Source: Aedes albopictus (lineage: Eukaryota > Arthropoda > Insecta > Diptera > Culicidae). Taken from it: a stretch of DNA of 64,000 nt. Position 1 is the first letter of the stretch; every line of letters begins with the position of its first letter. The stretch lies in assembly GCF_035046485.1 (NCBI RefSeq), contig NC_085136.1:76029734-76093733 (forward strand), written 5' to 3'. Of the stretch, positions 55,214 through 64,000 are shown in pieces. The notes under the pieces were generated by a model. That model saw only the letters and a list, made by a program, of their open reading frames with translations, did no database searches and was not told the origin of the DNA. Made by a program: the position numbers and the translations under genes.

Positions 55214-56552
55214 GGAGGGGCCATGATTGTGTCAAATTCCGAAGATACTCTTCTACTGCTTGGAGAAAAATGTCTAGTATGCCTCTGAAGGAGTCGGAAA
55301 GTCCGAGGGCATCATATAAGCGATCCACAAGGGCCCTAAAAGTGAACAGTCCTCGTTTGGGCTTGATAGATTTTGCTGAAGTTCGAGGAGCTTTTGTGGC
55401 TTTTTTCTTGCCACCTTGTCGAGTATTTCTTTTTGAAGTATACTTAACAGTTGGAGGCGGAGGTTCTAGGTCCTTGCTGCAGCAAGGAACTGCACCATCA
55501 GAGACCTGCTTCTTCGGAGTTTTTAAATTCCCTCCGCCTCCTTTAGTAGTTGTCAAACTTATGAGGGAAGACTTTAAGAAAACCTTTCGGCGCAATCCCG
55601 GGGAAGATGGTGACTTCCTTTTTCCGGATGCGTGTACCTCCGAAAAGGATCCACCCTCATCAGTTTCGCAATCGTCCTGATCATCGGAAGACAACTCCTG
55701 ATAGGGATTTTCAACTGGGACAGCTGACTCAGACATATTAGCGGGCGTATTAAATGATTTCACCATTTCCGCATAAGTCTTCTTGGAGCGCTCAATGATT
55801 GAGCGACTCTCATTTTGAATACGCTTTTTGTATGCCGGGCATTTTTGCAACTCGTGTAGTTCTTTACCACAGTAGCTACATTTTTCAGCTTCCTGTGTGC
55901 AAGACTCGTCGAGATGAGCTTGGTTGCATTTGCCACAACGGGGCTTGTTGTCGCAAAAGCTAGCACTGTGACCAAACTGCTTGCAATTGGTACAGTTAAA
56001 AACCTTCGGCCTAAAAAGACGTACTGTGTAAAAAGCATTATCAATTACAACAAATTCCGGGAGGACGGAGCCTGGGAATGTCACTCGAAAAGACCCTGAC
56101 GGTGAGTAAACTTTCTTGTCACCTTCCATGGATGCCTTTTGAAGAGGTTTGCAATCAAGAATACTCACATCAGCGATCGACCTATTATTGAACCGGCCTA
56201 CACCGGTCTTGATGTCGTCGCAGGTCAGCGTTTCGTCGAGGATCTTCCCCTCCACCTCCACTTCTCGTGCATTTATGTATAGGGCGTATTCACATGAAAA
56301 CAACTCGTGCTGGACAATTTCATTTGCTGCTTTGTAACTAGGTGCGGTTACACGCAGCTTGGACTGTTTCACTTGGTGAATAACAGTCCCGGGATACTTA
56401 CGCGCCAGCTCTCGAGAAATTGAGAGCACATTCAAAGGTTTGCATTTGCGCCGGAAATAGACAACCCAAGGCCCAGGCGAAGATGGCTGGTAAAACCGCG
56501 TTCGAGCAATAATATCTTTAGGAGGCGATTCGCCTCCATTGGATCCCCCCAT
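55185..56552 (-). CDS. Retrotransposon ORF1, gag-like nucleic-acid-binding protein, 455 aa, intact
   Basis: Packages element RNA as a ribonucleoprotein. Residues about 25-180 form the conserved body of insect gag-like ORF1 proteins (PWVVYFRRK, YKAANEIVQ, FRVTFPGSVLPEFV, VRLFRPKVFNC). Three zinc knuckles follow: C187-C200 (CX2CX4HX4C), C206-C218 (CX2CX3HX4C) and C225-C238 (CX2CX4HX4C). The C-terminal half is low-complexity and charged, with SSDDQDDCETDEGG (about 290-303) and a basic patch KRNTRQGGKKKATK. No stop or frameshift across the full frame. It starts at MGGSNGGESPP just after the 5' UTR and ends 29 bp into ORF2. The element as a whole is dead because of ORF2. Confidence 0.92.
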   Translation of the reverse strand: MGGSNGGESPPKDIIARTRFYQPSSPGPWVVYFRRKCKPLNVLSISRELARKYPGTVIHQVKQSKLRVTAPSYKAANEIVQHELFSCEYALYINAREVEVEGKILDETLTCDDIKTGVGRFNNRSIADVSILDCKPLQKASMEGDKKVYSPSGSFRVTFPGSVLPEFVVIDNAFYTVRLFRPKVFNCTNCKQFGHSASFCDNKPRCGKCNQAHLDESCTQEAEKCSYCGKELHELQKCPAYKKRIQNESRSIIERSKKTYAEMVKSFNTPANMSESAVPVENPYQELSSDDQDDCETDEGGSFSEVHASGKRKSPSSPGLRRKVFLKSSLISLTTTKGGGGNLKTPKKQVSDGAVPCCSKDLEPPPPTVKYTSKRNTRQGGKKKATKAPRTSAKSIKPKRGLFTFRALVDRLYDALGLSDSFRGILDIFLQAVEEYLRNLTQSWPLLASIISFDG

Positions 56553-56874
56553 AAGGGATCCAATTCAATCCTCAAAGAGTAGACAAAAAAAAAATATATA
56601 CCAAAAATAGAGAAAACCAAAAAAACGGTTGCAATTCAACTCAAAAATTAATTTCAAATTTGACGCACCCTGTGTGGAGCGTTATAGAGAGAAAAAAAAA
56701 ACAAAAAGTAAATCCCACGGGTACTTTTATTTCAAACTGATTTATACCCCTTTATACGGGGCATACCGGGAGAGAGACAGAAGTGAAGTAAAAAAAACAA
56801 CTTTGGTTCGGCGGAGCAAAATAAATTATTACAATGCAGTGGGGAATAGGTACGAACAAAACAATGCTACTTAG

Positions 56875-56969
56875 GGCCGATTTCTTCACCTCGGCTTAAC
56901 CGGTAAGCCAGGCTTACCCATATAGTTAAACCTGGTTTAACGCTTAAGCCAGGGTGAAGAAATCGGGGG
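56875..56969. mobile_element. About 95-bp foldback in the retrotransposon 5' UTR
   Basis: GCCGATTTCTTCACC..GGCTTAA pairs with TTAAGCC..GGTGAAGAAATCGG. TTAG lies on both sides (56871-56874, 56970-56973), a possible 4-bp TSD, or TA within it. Confidence 0.7.
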
Positions 56970-57324
56970 TTAGCCTTCTATCCTCGATTCTACTGCAGCT
57001 GTAAGCCGACCGCACTGTAGGTAGGTATACAGCAACCGTGTCTCCTACTGCTCTGCTGCTATACAGATGCGGAAGATTATCGTTCACTGATGACTGTTTG
57101 TGACGACGATGATAACGGTGGCACGATATTAGACTGATTTAATCAGCTAATTCGCTTCCTTCACGAAGCGCAATAATCACCTTGGGCACTGATTGCACTA
57201 TTTGGCTACTAGTTAAAACTAACTGATCAAAAACCCACTCGGGTGGTGGGGGAAAAAGACCAAAAAACACCGTTGCAAAAGTGCCACATGATGAGAGCTC
57301 AGCAAGGAATCAAGTATTCCTTTA

Positions 57325-57750
57325 GAAAATCTTCTAAAGTTTCTTTGAGAAAGCATTTTTTCCAATAATTTTTCTAATCTCTAGGAATTTGTCAAGGGAT
57401 TCCGCAAAGAATTCTTCTTCTTATTACTCTAGGAATCCGCAGCGTTTCAGGGATTTTTAGGAGGTGTTCAGGGGAATTTCAGCAGCATTTTAGGGGGGGT
57501 TCACGTGGAATTCAGGGGGACTGCAGTTACATTTTAAAGAGTTGCAGGATTACCAATGGTTTCAGGGCAAGTGTTTCATAAGGGTTTCAGGGCAGTTGGG
57601 GTGTTCTTTGGTCATGTAACTCATTGAAACCTACCACAACCCGTGGAATCCCCCTGAAATTTCACTGAAATTGTACATTAGAACCTCTCAAACATTTCAG
57701 AAACTCCCTGAATCCTCCTGAAATGTTCCTGAAAACCCTTTGAAGGCCCC
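57325..57750. repeat. 15-bp then 21-bp family tract
   Basis: TTCTAAAGTTTCTTTGAGAAAG type, then GTTTCAGGGATTTTTAGG, flipping to CCTGAAAT near 57620. Confidence 0.6.
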
Positions 57751-57756
57751 TGAAAC

Positions 57757-58189
57757 CAGAGTTGTGTAATATCAGTCTTGTCAGGTGACTATTGATATTG
57801 CACCATCATCACTATCACTCCAGGCCGTTCAATATCAAAACGAAAATGACAGGCAACAACCTGATGTTGACCCGCACTCTAGATCACAATCATTGCAACT
57901 GATTGATATTTTAGTGGTTTTCTCCAAAATTCAAACTGTTTTGTGACCAAAATGCAAAACAAAATAACCCACATATTAAAATATCATCTTGGTAAATCTT
58001 CATTTGGATTTATAAACGAATTTTAAAGATGGCCTATCAGTGATATCTACACACCATCACAGTCAGTCCAGTGCTGATGGAACAAGGAAAGTGACGGTGA
58101 CTCAATAGAGCGCACGCTGACTTGGATCGTAGTTGGGCTATCAAAATCAGCGATTTGCTTACCATTTACAGTGACAGTGTGCAACTCTG
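57757..58189. mobile_element. 433-bp hAT-like MITE
   Basis: CAGAGTTGTG at 57757 and GCAACTCTG at 58181-58189, with CCTGAAAC as an 8-bp TSD (57749-57756, 58190-58197). CAG-start ends and an 8-bp TSD are the hAT pattern. Caution: CCTGAAAC is itself a unit of the host array. No transposase. Confidence 0.75.
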
Positions 58190-58197
58190 CCTGAAAC

Positions 58198-58330
58198 ACT
58201 TTTAAAACTTTGTGATCACTGAAACATTTCTTAAACTAAACAACCTGAAACACTCTGAAATATCCCTAAATCCCTCTCAAAGTCCTCTGAAACCCTCTGA
58301 AATGGTACTGAAACCTTCTGAAATCCGCTG
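58198..58330 (-). repeat. 21-bp family tract, inverted
   Basis: CTGAAACACTCTGAAATATCCC type units around the hAT-like insertion. Confidence 0.6.
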
Positions 58331-58332
58331 GA

Positions 58333-58595
58333 TACAGACAAACAGATGTAACACCTAGAACAATTTTCGTGAAATGCACCGCCCAGCTCACACTACCATC
58401 ACTATATAGTGAAAATGTTTCACGAAACACTGCGTTGTGCAATATCGTCAACAGAAGGCGCTAGTGTGAAACATCAAACGCATAGAAAATCGATGCGCGT
58501 ACGTTTGGTTCTGAAAGCCACAACTATGAAGATTTAAAATGATCGTTAAAGCATGGTCGATGAAAATTTCGCCAGTATTACGTCTATTTGTTGTG
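58333..58595. mobile_element. MITE with ACAGACAAACAG ends, copy C
   Basis: TACAGACAAACAGATGTAACAC and the reverse of ATTACGTCTATTTGTTGTG. The interior GGCGCTAGTGTGAAACATCAAAC matches the family. No clear TSD; most diverged of the three. Confidence 0.7.
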
Positions 58596-59455
58596 CTCCG
58601 GAGCTCGATAAAGATCGCTCACGTTCCGTAGTGTCTATAATCATGTTTTCTCAATCACAAAACGGCAACTGGAGACATCTGGTCGTGAAGCGCAACAGCA
58701 ATATTTTTTCACATCCCTGATCATCGATATTTCTTCCGCTATCTTGGGTATAAAAGGTAATCAATGTGAAGAACGATTTTTTTGCCATGACAGAAAATTC
58801 CACGCCGATGTTATCGACAGTGTCAACGAGAACAAAAAAAAACTGAAGATGGTGAGTGTTATTTTTGTGAGTTGTAGAAGTTAAAGTTAAAGTTAAAGTA
58901 GAGTTTAAAGTGGAATCTAGTCTACACACATACAGTCATTTATTGAAAGATTCCTGGAAAACGATAGAATCGACTACTTCTACTGTTTCTCTTGTCATTA
59001 TTAATACTTGCAGTACATTGGAAATATATTAAAAGCATTAAAACGACCAGGTCTACTGTGCAGCGTTATTGAATACAACTGAACTAAACAAGGGAACGGC
59101 GGCATAGATGTGAAGCAAAAACGTTGGGAGTGACGTTGCTAAGAAAGTTGACGTCACTCGATTGGAGATCCTCTTCCTGGGATGGGACACAGGAATTTAA
59201 CCTTAATGTCTTGGCTCGAAAGCCTATGATTAAGTGCTATTCAAGGTGCTTTTGCACGCTCTTGAAGTCAAGTTTAAAGTAGAGTAGAAATAAAGTAAAA
59301 TTGAGTTAAAGTGAATTTGAAATGAAGCTAAATGCTTACCTAAAAGTTAGTGATGTGAAAAATCTGAGAAGAAAGATGTTTATACCTACTGTAGTCCTGG
59401 GAACCTTCCTGCCGGTGATGACCATTCTGCTGTTCGCTTTGTTATTTATCATGTT
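58596..59455. other. No gene recognised
   Basis: Contains a GTTAAA hexamer run at about 58879-58912 and AAAGTAGAGT runs near 59265-59330. Confidence 0.4.
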
Positions 59456-59464
59456 TTAGCCGAA

Positions 59465-59720
59465 AACGTCATTTCTCTGAGTAATCAGCACTGCCTTGTG
59501 GCGGAATATCGCTTCACACAGCACACATCAACTGTAAGACCTTCATTGATTAACTTTGCTGGAATCTCCTTATATCTGAGTAATCAAGTAAATTTGCATG
59601 TTCATTAGCACTGCCTGATGGTAAAATTTCGTAATTTTTAACGACTCATCATTTGAAAGTCCTTGATACACCACACTACTTTCCCGATGACCCCTACTCT
59701 TAATAATCAGGATTCTGGGA
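59465..59720 (+). repeat. Two decayed about 115-bp units (CTGAGTAATCA..GCACTGCCT)
   Basis: CTGAGTAATCAGCACTGCCTTGTGGCGGAATATCG near 59476 and CTGAGTAATCAAG..TAGCACTGCCTGATGGTAAAATTTCG near 59575-59632. Confidence 0.5.
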
Positions 59721-59949
59721 TGCATTAGATGCAAATTTCATTAATGTTTCTTCAGTATGTTGGAAACATCGAACAAATGCACAGGTCTAAGCACTGCTGC
59801 GTCGTCAAGAGTAGAACTAGTGCTGCGATTGATTGGTCTCAAACGAAAGGTCTGAATCATTCGTTTCTGTCTCTTAAAGCTAGAGTCATTTAATATCTGA
59901 ACGCAAAAAAAACTTACCTGTCTCGGAAATATGTTATTGAAATAAAAAA

Positions 59950-60500
59950 TATACCACTTATCATATCTTGGACAGTCTGTTGATTCACCTGAGCGGCCAT
60001 TTTGTTCCACCATCTTTGCATCTGTGTTGCATTCCGACCACCTTTCCACTCTTCTTCAACTTCTGCTTGACAATTGCCCAATATTTCTCGATTAGGCGGA
60101 ACTGAGGGCATTTGCTAGATTGATTTCTCTTTTGATAAAAACCACCCCGTTGTCTTGATACCACTGTAGCTTTTCTCTGCTGTAGTGGCAACTTGCCAGA
60201 ACTGGCCAAAACTTAACAGGTCCATTGTGAGCTGTACAGAACGGTAGAACACGCTTTTTTCAGGCACTCCTCCTTGATCATCAACTTTCTTATTGGCTTC
60301 CATTACGCATAACTTTTGAGAAACGAAACCAATCGTGACAAAATTTTCAGCACTGAAGGAAGCAACATTCCAAAACAAACTGCTGTCAACATTTTTCGGA
60401 TCCGACCACCAGGGGCGCTGTAGTAAATTGAACAGTGCGTCCAGATATTAAATAACTCAAGCTTTATCAACCATAAATGACAAGCAATTGATATTGTGCG
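59950..60500 (-). pseudogene. Decayed Tc1/mariner-superfamily transposase
   Basis: Reversed, three frames supply DDE-transposase landmarks. A YYSAPGG region lies near 60400-60430, FWQVATTAEKSYSG/FWPVLASCHYSREKLQWYQDNGV near 60135-60215 (second catalytic block, where the usual FWPDLASCHYS Asp is altered), CPQFRLIEKYWAIVKQKLKKSGK near 60050-60110 (third block, PIE-like LIE), and TVQDMISGI near 59957-59985. Such enzymes cut and paste elements at TA. Multiple frameshifts make it dead, and no inverted ends were found. It is the only DNA-transposase coding trace in the window. Confidence 0.75.
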
Positions 60501-60519
60501 AAGTACGGGCTTTTTGTAC

Positions 60520-61350
60520 ACCGCACTGATTTTGCCAACAAACCCTGCTCTTCAGGTTCTTCTAGTTATTATTATCAGGATTGCTTCAGGGGTTCTTCTT
60601 GACATTCCCTTAATAATTCTTCTAGATTTTCCCTACGAATCACTTTGGGGATTCCACTAGGAATTGTGGGGTGTGAACAACGATAGTGTCATTCCCCTTG
60701 CCTGTCCTTCCCCTAGCAAGCATCAGTGACAGCAAGCATCATGCCGTGATTGTCAGTGCGATGCTGCCTCATTGAGGAGTGGAGCTTTGGCGGAGTAAGT
60801 AGCCTTGATCGTGTGCCCCGTACAATGCCAAGTGATTCTACTGTAGTTTGCTAAGATGGCTGGGAAAGGATTGTTCTGGTGAGTTACATAATATTCACAG
60901 AAATCACTCATCGAATTCCTGTACGTTTACACTAGGCATTCCTTAGGTAATTGTTCTCCGAATTACTGTAGGGATGCTTCTGAGCATTCCTCTAGGAATT
61001 CCTTTAGGGATTGAATTCCTCTAAAGATTCTCCCAGGAATTTTCCAGGGAATTTCTCTAGGACTCTTTCAGGTACTACTCTTAAAATTTCTATATTCGAC
61101 TTGAGATTCCTCTTGGGATAATTTAAGATATATATCTAGGATTTCTACAAAAAAATATTTAAGAAGTTACTTTAAGCATTCTTTCAGAGATCCCCATTGA
61201 GAAACTAAGGATTTTTTAAGGATTACACTAGAGATTCCTTCTGAGATTGCTCCAAGAATTCCTCTAAGGACTTTTAAAGATAGAAGCTCCCTTGGAATTC
61301 TCTAGGAATTCCATTTCTCTTAAAATTTCACCAGTAATTGCTTTAAAGGA
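60520..61350. repeat. 15-bp family tract with a unique middle
   Basis: TTCCTCTAGGAATTCCTTTAGGGATT units at 60560-60665 and 60920-61345. The stretch at about 60670-60900 is unique, without a gene. Confidence 0.65.
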
Positions 61351-62850
61351 GGTATGTGGTTTGTAACCTAATAGGCGCATACAGGGTGAGGGTGGTTGCA
61401 GCGCACTACATATATGGTTTGCTAGTTGATAGTTTTTCAATTAGGTTCGTCGAAGTTACCTCGTGTGTGTGGTTTGGCCCGTACGGGGAGATGATGAACC
61501 GAGACGAACACGAGGTACCCAATATACCTATACCTACCCAATATAGCTAGGTGGTTGGTAATTTCACTTTCGAAATTACTCACAACAACAACCGGAGGAT
61601 TGCTGGAAATCGTTTGCGCGAATTGAGCGCATCCATCGGCATCGGGCATGCAGGTAGGCAGGCGGTCGGAAGGTAATCAGAGTAGGGGAGAAATCGGTCA
61701 AATGCGTTTCTTAGAGATAAAGGTTCGATTTTTACAAAGGAATATTTTAAAACAGGGTCCTAATGCTTTACCTAGATTCTTTAAATCACAAACAATGGTC
61801 CAAGAATACATATTTACTTATTTTTCGATGTTTTCATTTTATTGATTGTGGTTGAAAATGTATATTTTTAAATTATTAGATTTTGTGTCCCACCCCTTGC
61901 TTTAAACCCATGATTCGAGGGATTTTTTTCACCGTGTACGTCCGATAGAAAAAAAAATATTTTCGAAACCCCAGTGTGAAAAATGTCGAATTCCTGAATG
62001 TCCAGCTCGACCTCAAATGTCAAACTATTAGAATTGTTTACAATTTTGTTTATTTCGAGTTATTACATTATTCTTTCATTTTTAAAGTTCGGGAAAAGAA
62101 TTGTTGCGACCAAAATGCCATGCTTGACCGCATTCTTTAATAAAAACGGGATTTTCCAAAACCAAAATACAATATCAAAATCTTTTTGAGCAGATCGTTT
62201 TATGCCACAGCTAGACCCCCTTGCAATTTCCAGAGTCGATCTGCGGCAGCCAGGCAAGGGATGAGACAGAGGGGAGGGGTCACTACTTTCCGATCCGATC
62301 AGATCGGATCGCGGATTTGGGGAGCGAATCAGGTAATAACCAAACCATGTGTACAATTTTGATGGACCGAGAAATTGACCCTCTTTTGGCGGCGATGGTA
62401 GTGCGCTTCGGTAAAGTGCAGGCCTCTCGCAGCTCAGCTTTGTGTGTTTGCCGGATTGAATGGCGGCGGCGGATCGATTACTGTGGTTTGGACGGAAAAA
62501 CTGTTTCCCAGGGGGTCGTCGTACCATCATCTCATCAATCATCATCATCATCATCATCAGCAATGGATCGCATCTCTCCAGTGGGGACGGTCGGTGGTGG
62601 GATGATGAGGTGGTTTGGCGCAGCTTAAGTCTTCTTTTGAGTAGAGTAATTTCAATTGATGCACTTGAGGATAATTGACTCTCTCTCGTTGGGGGAAGGT
62701 TTTTGATGGATCCTCTTAATAACAATGCATCGAAACCTCCGAGATCGGAACAATAAGCTTTTAACTGGTGACGCAGATGCGGAGTTTTTGAACGAAAAGC
62801 AAGTATTTCCTAAAATCTGTTTAATTGAAATTAGGCACGTTAACTAAATT
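61351..62850. other. Low-repeat DNA, no gene recognised
   Basis: Contains ATC trinucleotide run 62540-62559, a palindrome CGATCCGATCAGATCGGATCG near 62290-62311, and a 220-residue minus-strand frame (62063-62725). That frame has a poly-Met run and no domain, and overlaps a 135-residue plus frame; I do not call either. Confidence 0.35.
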
Positions 62851-63818
62851 GATCTGATTCTGATTTTTGTCAAAACTGATTCTGATTTGAACTGATTCTG
62901 ATCCGACCTGGTTTCGATCCGAACTGATTCTGATCCAAACTGATTCTGATTCTAACTGATTCTGATCTGAACTGTTTCTGATTATAACTGATTCTGATCC
63001 CTGTTCTGATCTGAACTGATTCTGATCCGAACTGATTCTGATCCGACTTGATTTTGATCCGAACTGTTTTTGATCTGACGTGATTCTGGTCTGAACTGAT
63101 TTTAATCCGAACTGATTCTGATTCGAACTCATTTTGATCTGAACTGATTCTGATCCGAACTCATTCTGATTTGAACTGGTTCTGATCCGAACTGGTTCTG
63201 ATCTGAACTGATTTTGATCCGAACTGATTCTGATCCAAACTGATTCTGATCTGAACTGATTTTGATCCGAATTGATTCTGATCCGAACTGATTCTGATCC
63301 AAACTGATTCTGATCCAAACTGATTCTGATCTGAACTGATTTTGATCCGAACTGATTCTGATCCAAACTGATTCTGATCCAAACTGATTTTGATTTGAAC
63401 TGATTTTGATCCGAACTGATTCTGATCTGAACTGATTCTTATCCGAACTGATTCTGATCCGAACTGATTCTGATCCGAACTGATTTTGATCCGAACTGAT
63501 TCTGATCTGAACTGAATCTGATTTGAACTGATTCTGATCCGAACTGATTCTGATCTGAACTGATTCTGATCCAAACTGATTCTGATTTGAACTGATTTTG
63601 ATCCGAACTGATTCTGATCTGAACTGTTTCTTTTCCGAACTGATTCTAATCCAAACTGATTCTGATCTGAATGGATTCTGATCCGAACTGATTCTGATCC
63701 GAACTGATTCTGATCCGAACTGATTCTGATCGGAAGTAATTCTGATCCGAACTGATTCTGATCTGACCTGATTTTGATCCGAACTGTTTTTGATCTGACC
63801 TGATTCTGGTCTGAACCA
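62851..63818 (-). repeat. 16-bp tandem satellite (GATCCGAACTGATTCT), about 60 units
   Basis: GATCCGAACTGATTCT/GATCTGAACTGATTTT units in 16-bp steps, a few percent to 20 percent diverged. Since three units make 48 bp, the minus strand reads as a 16-residue repeat (QNQFGSESVRIRISSD) over 181- and 256-residue frames. One expects this from any stop-free 16-bp unit, so the frames are not evidence of a gene. Confidence 0.95.
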
Positions 63819-64000
63819 GAGGCGTCGCGTCCGCATGTGCAACATGTGCATTACACATGTAGCTAAAATTGAAATTTCGTGAAAAAATATATTTGACACC
63901 CATATGAATTAAACGGAAAAGTGTGTAACGATTTGTTTCAGCTTGCCCCTATCTTTACTATGTATCCCCACACATCGCGCGTAAATCACATGGCGAGCGA
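63819..64000. other. Window end, no gene recognised
   Basis: Short sequence after the satellite, with ATGTGCAACATGTGCATTAC near 63834. Confidence 0.3.

Larger units (their letters stand above)
49740..57309 (-). mobile_element. Complete non-LTR retrotransposon, RNase H-bearing (I-like group), 7.57 kb with inserts
   Basis: The 15-bp TSD TCAAGTATTCCTTTA occurs exactly at 49725-49739 and 57310-57324. In the element's direction: about 0.76-kb 5' UTR (56553-57309), ORF1 (55185-56552), ORF2 (start 55213 or 55192, end 50116), about 0.36-kb 3' UTR and an A tail (seen as T run 49741-49751). Removing the 1.4-kb DNA transposon at 52901-54296 leaves about 6.2 kb, a normal full length. An endonuclease-RT-RNase H ORF2 plus a three-knuckle ORF1 fits the I/Loner/LOA group. 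I favour I (MosquI-like), though the A tail rather than TAA repeats is a caveat. Confidence 0.92.

Noticed and set aside
62063..62725. 220-residue minus-strand open frame
   Set aside because: No domain, low-complexity poly-Met from an ATC run, and an overlapping plus-strand frame of similar quality. Nothing separates it from chance.
63129..63899. 256-residue repetitive protein
   Set aside because: Entirely explained by a stop-free 16-bp satellite unit.

Overview
This window looks like culicine mosquito DNA, most likely Aedes (aegypti-like). It holds two near-identical tRNA-derived SINEs of the Feilai type, decayed RTE-clade and Ty1/copia retroelement pieces, many small inverted-repeat transposons, and long AT-rich or degenerate tandem-repeat tracts. 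There are no bacterial-style genes. I found no secure host protein-coding exon. The only host-gene candidate is a GC-richer 5'-UTR-like stretch at about 2.0-3.1 kb, ending in a short ATG segment followed by a GTGAGT splice donor. The rest of the window could be intron or intergenic DNA.

Layout. 0-1.1 kb: dead RTE endonuclease. 2.0-3.1 kb: possible first exon. 4.3-5.7 kb: dead copia pol. 6.2-13.8 kb: degenerate 22-, 15- and 21-bp repeat arrays, split by an AT-rich block. 14.3-14.6 kb: SINE. 15.2-17.0 kb: low-repeat DNA. 17.3-21.7 kb: large 21-bp GTTTCAGGGG array, flanked by a GAGCAC/AGCTC repeat family. 22-24.6 kb: SINEs and a tandem duplication. 25-26 kb: GATGAGAGAT minisatellite. 26.2-28.5 kb: dense cluster of inverted-repeat elements, including a 229-bp near-perfect palindrome with a hammerhead-ribozyme-like fold on both strands. 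30.3-32.2 kb: RTE scrap and inverted 21-bp array. 32.3-35.9 kb: 293-bp repeats and a 143-bp satellite with a pogo-like MITE inserted at TA. 36.9-46.4 kb: many nested TIR elements, a split SINE, 15-bp arrays and an RTE reverse transcriptase fragment broken by two different TIR elements. 49.7-57.3 kb: one complete 7.57-kb non-LTR retrotransposon with a 15-bp target-site duplication (TSD). 57.3-60.5 kb: hAT-like MITE and a dead Tc1/mariner-type transposase. 62.85-63.8 kb: 16-bp satellite.

The best preserved coding unit is the RNase H-bearing non-LTR retrotransposon (minus strand). ORF1 (455 aa, three CCHC knuckles) is intact. ORF2 (endonuclease, reverse transcriptase, RNase H, C-terminal zinc motif) is broken by a 1.4-kb DNA transposon and one frameshift.

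The most unusual signals are: the palindrome with a hammerhead-like fold on each strand (28044-28272); a 1.2-kb TIR element whose end motif recurs inside it in both orientations (43501-44725); two inverted copies of a CCCGAGCAGA-ended TA element; a perfect 34-bp inverted repeat inside an otherwise decayed array; and several nested insertions whose target duplications give their relative order. All calls come from reading the sequence and recalled family motifs. No database search or folding program was run.
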